Assembly (NCBI GenBank): GCA_030041355.1
Contig: JASHNZ010000058.1
Location: 124,001 to 188,000 of the forward strand
DNA: 64,000 nt
From: Nitrososphaerales archaeon
Lineage (GTDB): Archaea; Thermoproteota; Nitrososphaeria; Nitrososphaerales; CADDZS01
Direction: 5' to 3'
Shown piece by piece: positions 60,292 to 64,000 of the stretch. A program made the position numbers and the translations under genes. The notes below the pieces were generated by a model. It did not search any database and had not been told where the DNA came from. It saw only the letters and a list, made by a program, of their open reading frames with translations. Position 1 is the stretch's first letter; each line of letters begins with the position of its first letter.

Positions 60292-61506
60292 ATGGGCGAG
60301 ATCACTACTTTCGAGCAATTTCTTGTCCGAGTTTTAAAAATCGTATTTTGGTTGCTCATTATTCTCCCGATGATAATACTCCCGATTTTTTACCTCGTTT
60401 ACGTACTTCCAGTCGAATTTCAATGCGGATTCAACTTGCTGACTTGCGCGGTGAAACCCAATTGGACTCTTGCCATAGACATGTTTAATCCCGCAGAGAT
60501 GAACCCCTTTGTCTCTAGCTCTTTCATCAGCCAACTGGGACTAGGAGCAAATTCCATGCTGTTTAAGAGCGCAGCTTTCCCCGGACTCACTTTTGCCTCT
60601 GTTCTCGCCTCTTTTGTCATATGGGGAGAGAGAAAAATCCTTGCCAAGATGCAGTACCGGGTGGGCCCGAAGTATGCCGGGCGTTTGGAGGGGTGGTTGC
60701 AATCATTTGCGGATCTGTTCAAACTTCTCTTCAAGGAAATCGTCATTCCGGCAAAAGCGGATCTGCTCATGTTCATCGCGCCTCCTTTCGCGATGATGGC
60801 GCTTTCAGGAGCTTTGCTTGCCACCATTCCGATCGGATCTTCTACTTATATCTCAAACTCTTCTTACTCTCTGCTAATTGCCATCGCGTTATTGAGTTTC
60901 TTTCCGATTGTTACCTTGATTGCGGGTTGGGCTAGTAACAACAAATTCTCCTTCATCGGGGCAATCAGGGCTCTTTATCAGATGATCTCCTATGAGATCC
61001 CGCTGATATTATCCGTGCTGGGTGTGGTTATCCTAACTCACTCACTGAGTTTGTCAGTGATTGCTAGCTACCAAACGAAAATATGGTATATTGCTCCTAT
61101 GTTTATCGGCGCAGTAGTCTTCTTTATTACTGCCACGGCGGAGGTCGAACGGATTCCGTTTGATATTCCCGAAGCGGACAGTGAGCTCGTAGCGGGTTGG
61201 CTGACGGAGTACACGAGTATGCTGTTCGGTGTGATCAATCTTGCGGTTTACATAAAGCTCTATGCGCTGTCCGCGATCTTTACGCTACTGTTTCTGGGAG
61301 GTTGGCTGGGGCCAGCCGGCGTCCCGGACTTCGTTTGGTTTCTGATCAAGACTATAATTGTTCTTGTGATCTTCATTATTCCAAGAGGATTTTTTCCTCG
61401 AATCCGTATAGATCAGCTAATTGACACAGGCTGGTTATGGCTCATTGGCCTGGCTTTTGTCAATGTCTTTATTGCATTCATACTAAATTCGACTGGAATT
61501 CTCTAG
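60292..61506 (+). CDS. nuoH: Complex I subunit NuoH
   Basis: Multi-pass subunit linking the Q site to proton channels. KMQYRVGPKYAGRLEGWLQSFADLFKLLFKE, ISYEIPLILSVLGVVIL and TATAEVERIPFDIPEADSELVAGWLTEYTSM are hallmark segments. 404 residues, longer than bacterial NuoH because of an N-terminal loop (about residues 45-85) after the first helix. Confidence 0.95.
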   Translation: MGEITTFEQFLVRVLKIVFWLLIILPMIILPIFYLVYVLPVEFQCGFNLLTCAVKPNWTLAIDMFNPAEMNPFVSSSFISQLGLGANSMLFKSAAFPGLTFASVLASFVIWGERKILAKMQYRVGPKYAGRLEGWLQSFADLFKLLFKEIVIPAKADLLMFIAPPFAMMALSGALLATIPIGSSTYISNSSYSLLIAIALLSFFPIVTLIAGWASNNKFSFIGAIRALYQMISYEIPLILSVLGVVILTHSLSLSVIASYQTKIWYIAPMFIGAVVFFITATAEVERIPFDIPEADSELVAGWLTEYTSMLFGVINLAVYIKLYALSAIFTLLFLGGWLGPAGVPDFVWFLIKTIIVLVIFIIPRGFFPRIRIDQLIDTGWLWLIGLAFVNVFIAFILNSTGIL

Positions 61507-61561
61507 CTTTTCAAATAAACAAGATTAAGAGAGTACGAAAAATCGAAGGAAGGATAGAGAC

Positions 61562-62059
61562 ATGAGTCTAGTCAAAGGAACTTTCAAGGCTCTCTACGCG
61601 GCCATACGTCAACTCCCCAAGAAAAGGATGACTATGCGATACCCCTTCGTGCAAACCCAATTGCCCGGTTACTACGTATACGATCCCAAACTGGGTGTCG
61701 CTAGACCGGGATACAAGGGGAGACACATCTTGTGGCTGGACAAATGCACCGGATGCCAACTTTGTTCGATTGCATGCGAGAATATTTCGCAGGCGATAGA
61801 AATGGTAAAAGTCAATCGCGCTCAGCCAAATAACAAGAAATCGATCTTCCCGCAGGTTGATTATGCGAAATGTGTTTTTTGCGGTTTTTGTGTGGACGCA
61901 TGTCCTTTCTACGCGCTTGGCATGACCGAGGATTTCAATTTGGTTGCAACCTCAAAGAAGGATCTAGTGTACTCACCTGAGAAATTAGCTATTCCTCCCA
62001 AAGTTGTTCGACCAAAGGTTGAACTTAAGATCGAAAAGGATGTCGCTTTTCATGATTGA
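61562..62059 (+). CDS. nuoI: Complex I subunit NuoI
   Basis: Ferredoxin-like subunit with two [4Fe-4S] sites: CTGCQLCSIACENIS (about residues 62-72) and CVFCGFCVDACPFYALGMT (about 100-110). With no NuoE, F or G visible, electrons probably enter from reduced ferredoxin at this subunit (inference). Stop overlaps nuoJ. Confidence 0.95.
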   Translation: MSLVKGTFKALYAAIRQLPKKRMTMRYPFVQTQLPGYYVYDPKLGVARPGYKGRHILWLDKCTGCQLCSIACENISQAIEMVKVNRAQPNNKKSIFPQVDYAKCVFCGFCVDACPFYALGMTEDFNLVATSKKDLVYSPEKLAIPPKVVRPKVELKIEKDVAFHD

Positions 62060-62549
62060 TGAGGATACAATCGCATTTGTGGTATTATCTGTACTTACAA
62101 TAGGCGCAGCCCTCTTGTCCCTTGAGACAAGGCAAGTGGTTTACGGAGCGATCGCCCTAGCGTTCTCCTTTCTCGGAATCGCCGGGCTTTTCATACTCTT
62201 GGATGCCACTTTCGTGGCCCTATTCCAGATAATCGTGTACGTCGGAGCCATTGCTGTATTGATCATATTCACAGTGATGGTTGTTACAAAGGAAGTCGAA
62301 ACGGAGGCAAAGCGAGAACCATTCAAGCCTCTTGCAATAGGAATCGCTACGATAGTCGCTCTTGCGGTAGGAATTGTAGCCTCGCTCTCAAATCTGAATT
62401 CGAAGTATCCGGTTGGACCCACTTATGCTGCCAAGGACATTGGAATACAACTTACGGAAGTGTATTACATACCGCTCATAATTCTAGGACTGATACTCGG
62501 AGCATCTGTCGTGGGAGCTCTTACTTTGGTCAGGACTGACAGGAATTAG
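62052..62549 (+). CDS. nuoJ: Complex I subunit NuoJ
   Basis: Five-helix membrane subunit. SLETRQVVYGAIALAFSFLGIAGLFILLDATFVALFQIIVYVGAIAVLIIFTVMVV matches TM1-TM3 including the pi-bulge helix. ATG 62052 overlaps the nuoI stop by 8 bases; the upstream extension to 62004 duplicates nuoI sequence in another frame and is rejected. 165 residues. Confidence 0.92.
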   Translation: MIDEDTIAFVVLSVLTIGAALLSLETRQVVYGAIALAFSFLGIAGLFILLDATFVALFQIIVYVGAIAVLIIFTVMVVTKEVETEAKREPFKPLAIGIATIVALAVGIVASLSNLNSKYPVGPTYAAKDIGIQLTEVYYIPLIILGLILGASVVGALTLVRTDRN

Positions 62550-62558
62550 GGGAATAAC

Positions 62559-62873
62559 TTGGTCCCGCTCTTTTACTATATCATTGTCTCAACCATTCTC
62601 TTCGCGATAGGAGTTTACGGCCTTGTATCCAAAGGAAATGCCTTACGTCTATTATTTGCAGTGGAAATAGTGATCAATGCCGCGAATCTAAATTTAGTTG
62701 CCTTTACTCGATACGCGATGCAAACAGCGACCGGTCCGAGCGGCCAGACTTTCGCTTTGTTCTCGATAGCGATCGCAGCTGCCGAAGCTGCTGTTGGTCT
62801 AGCGATCATTGTCGTTACTTTTCGCTTAAACAAGAACGTGGACGTTTTCAAGTTAAGGAAACTCAAAAACTAA
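62559..62873 (+). CDS. nuoK: Complex I subunit NuoK
   Basis: Small three-helix subunit homologous to MrpC. Two membrane glutamates are present: FAVEIVINAANLNLVAF and IAAAEAAVGLAIIV. 104 residues, TTG start 9 bases after the nuoJ stop. Confidence 0.93.
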   Translation: MVPLFYYIIVSTILFAIGVYGLVSKGNALRLLFAVEIVINAANLNLVAFTRYAMQTATGPSGQTFALFSIAIAAAEAAVGLAIIVVTFRLNKNVDVFKLRKLKN

Positions 62874-62894
62874 GTCAAAGAGACTGCGCGTGAC

Positions 62895-64000
62895 ATGGCT
62901 TATGACATACTTCTCCAAGCGGTCTTAGTACCAATCGCACTTTCGCCGGTTGGCTATCTTGCCGGGCGACGGTTCGGCTCCCGCGGAACTCTATTCGCGT
63001 TTGCTGTTTTGCTCTATTCGACTATTCTGCTATTGATTGCTGCATTGACGGCTAACTCTTCAGCAACCGGCGCATATGCAGAGACCTACACTTGGTTTCC
63101 GTTTACCATCTCTGCTTCTAACCTTCTAGGCTCTATTGGGCACTTTGGTCTCTACGTCGACGGAATAAGTATGCCTTTTGCCCTAACAATCTACATCCTC
63201 TGTACAGCAGTGTCGCTTTACTCCGTACCCTACATGAAGCACCGGATATTCGAGCAAGAGGGAGTAAGTGTTGAAACCCATAATGCTTCATCCTCTGGAC
63301 AGGTTCAACTTCTCGAGCAACAAACCGCGAGCACCGAGCGTTCGGACAAGTCTTCGAATGAGACAGACAAAACAAAGGAGCCCAATTTGGAGAATGCCCG
63401 CACTAATACGAGATTTGGTCTGTACATTGCGCTTCTCATGCTTTACAGCGCCGGGATGGTGGGTACGGTGCTTTCAACGAACTTGATTGAGCTTTACTTT
63501 TTCTTTGAATTCATGCTCATTCCCTCGTATTTCCTCATCGCAGAATTCGGGTACGGAGCACGGGGAAGGATCTCGCTGATGTACCTTCTGTGGACTCATG
63601 TCGGAGCTCTCTTAATGCTACTTGGATTCCTTGCGATAGGCACAGCATCGTTACAACAAAGTTTCATTTTCTTGCACACTCCTGGAGTTCCCCCGACGGA
63701 TGTAATAACTGCGATAAGCGGATCCTACCTGCCCTGGATCGTCTTTGCGATCGTAGTAGGATTATTTGTAAAGCTCGCAGCCTTTGGATTGCATATTTGG
63801 CTGCCGTACGCTCATGGTGAAGCTCCGACGCCGATCAGTGCTCTGCTTTCGCCGGCGATGATCGGTATAGGCGGATACATTATCATTCGAATGTTCACGA
63901 TTATCTTGCCAAGCGCATACCATGAAGTCAATTTAGGCATCGCAGTTTGGGGCGTGGTGACGATGTTCTACGGAGGAATTATGGCACTCGCTCAAGATGA
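62895..64000 (+). CDS. nuoM: Complex I subunit NuoM, N-terminal part (runs off the window)
   Basis: Proton-pumping antiporter-like subunit; about 368 residues visible. The conserved glutamate in LYFFFEFMLIPSYFLIAEFG and the lysine helix FVKLAAFGLHIWLPYAHGEAPTPISALLS are present. ATG 62895 follows nuoK by 21 bases. Between about residues 115 and 170 there is a hydrophilic Ser/Thr/Glu/Lys-rich loop (QVQLLEQQTASTERSDKSS) inserted between membrane helices, absent from bacterial NuoM. NuoL and NuoN would be expected beyond the window. Confidence 0.93.
   Translation, partial: MAYDILLQAVLVPIALSPVGYLAGRRFGSRGTLFAFAVLLYSTILLLIAALTANSSATGAYAETYTWFPFTISASNLLGSIGHFGLYVDGISMPFALTIYILCTAVSLYSVPYMKHRIFEQEGVSVETHNASSSGQVQLLEQQTASTERSDKSSNETDKTKEPNLENARTNTRFGLYIALLMLYSAGMVGTVLSTNLIELYFFFEFMLIPSYFLIAEFGYGARGRISLMYLLWTHVGALLMLLGFLAIGTASLQQSFIFLHTPGVPPTDVITAISGSYLPWIVFAIVVGLFVKLAAFGLHIWLPYAHGEAPTPISALLSPAMIGIGGYIIIRMFTIILPSAYHEVNLGIAVWGVVTMFYGGIMALAQD

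Noticed and set aside
62004-62051. N-terminal extension of nuoJ
   Set aside because: The extra residues come from the end of nuoI in another frame; ATG 62052 gives a normal NuoJ.
1-64000. CRISPR array, insertion sequence or prophage
   Set aside because: No regularly spaced repeats, transposase, integrase or phage structural genes were seen. The only hint of mobility is the short repeat pair around the adenylyltransferase gene.

Overview
This window is archaeal. It encodes aIF1, eS1 (S3Ae), eL15, an archaeal-type uS13-uS4-uS11 block, replication factor C large subunit, FEN1, a family B DNA polymerase, deoxyhypusine synthase, aEF1B, KEOPS subunits (a Kae1-Bud32 fusion and Pcc1), a digeranylgeranylglyceryl-phosphate synthase and geranylgeranyl reductase for ether lipids, and a homolog of the radical SAM tetraether lipid synthase. 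TTG starts, TATA boxes 25-32 bases ahead of start codons (leaderless transcription), an eleven-subunit-type complex I without an NADH module, and a two-gene 2-oxoacid:ferredoxin oxidoreductase fit the Thaumarchaeota (Nitrososphaeria) or a close TACK relative. That placement is inference from gene content; no rRNA gene is present.

Layout. 1-6020: aIF1, small zinc-ribbon proteins, ThyX, a CAAX-type membrane protease, ProS and a DegT-type aminotransferase. 6062-11877: radical SAM (Tes-like) protein, DNA polymerase B and a pair of unrecognised overlapping genes. 12010-15256: intron-bearing tRNA-Gly, a zinc-ribbon membrane protein, an HpcH/HpaI aldolase, a GC-rich aminoglycoside-adenylyltransferase-like gene flanked by short repeats, and an intron-bearing tRNA-Arg. 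15317-20996: MtnA, a tRNA-splicing-endonuclease-like subunit, sugar nucleotidyltransferase, UbiA-type lipid enzyme, RfcL. 21012-25646: a minus-strand pentose-phosphate cluster (sugar kinase, split transketolase, Rpe, transaldolase). 25819-33868: an RNA-processing, tRNA-modification and translation cluster (Pop5-like, COG1325 protein, Kae1-Bud32, ITPase, uS15, RecJ-like DHH protein, Pcc1, SerS, eS1). 33865-45371: YchF-like GTPase, SerA-like dehydrogenase, eL15, ferredoxin-NADP reductase, Pth2, geranylgeranyl reductase, aEF1B, FEN1, Pcm, aquaporin, deoxyhypusine synthase. 46189-55669: tRNA-Asn with a D-arm intron, 2-oxoacid:ferredoxin oxidoreductase, the Suf iron-sulfur system and an Lrp regulator. 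56045-64000: uS13-uS4-uS11 followed by complex I genes nuoABCDHIJK and the start of nuoM.

The most striking feature is in mtnA. A 33-base segment (15894-15926, minus strand) carrying an in-frame UGA interrupts the conserved His-Cys-Asn-Ala-Gly motif at the catalytic cysteine. Its ends fold into a textbook bulge-helix-bulge: two 3-nt bulges around a 4-bp helix, with an internal hairpin. Cutting at the canonical bulge positions restores the motif exactly. I read it as an archaeal pre-mRNA intron spliced by the tRNA endonuclease machinery. All three tRNA genes in the window also appear to contain introns, and a gene of the splicing-endonuclease family lies divergently 4 bases from mtnA.

Functionally, the Suf genes would supply the Fe-S clusters needed by complex I (NuoB, NuoI), the ferredoxin-dependent KorAB enzyme and the radical SAM protein. 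An 18-bp imperfect palindrome repeated in front of sufC and sufB is a candidate operator.
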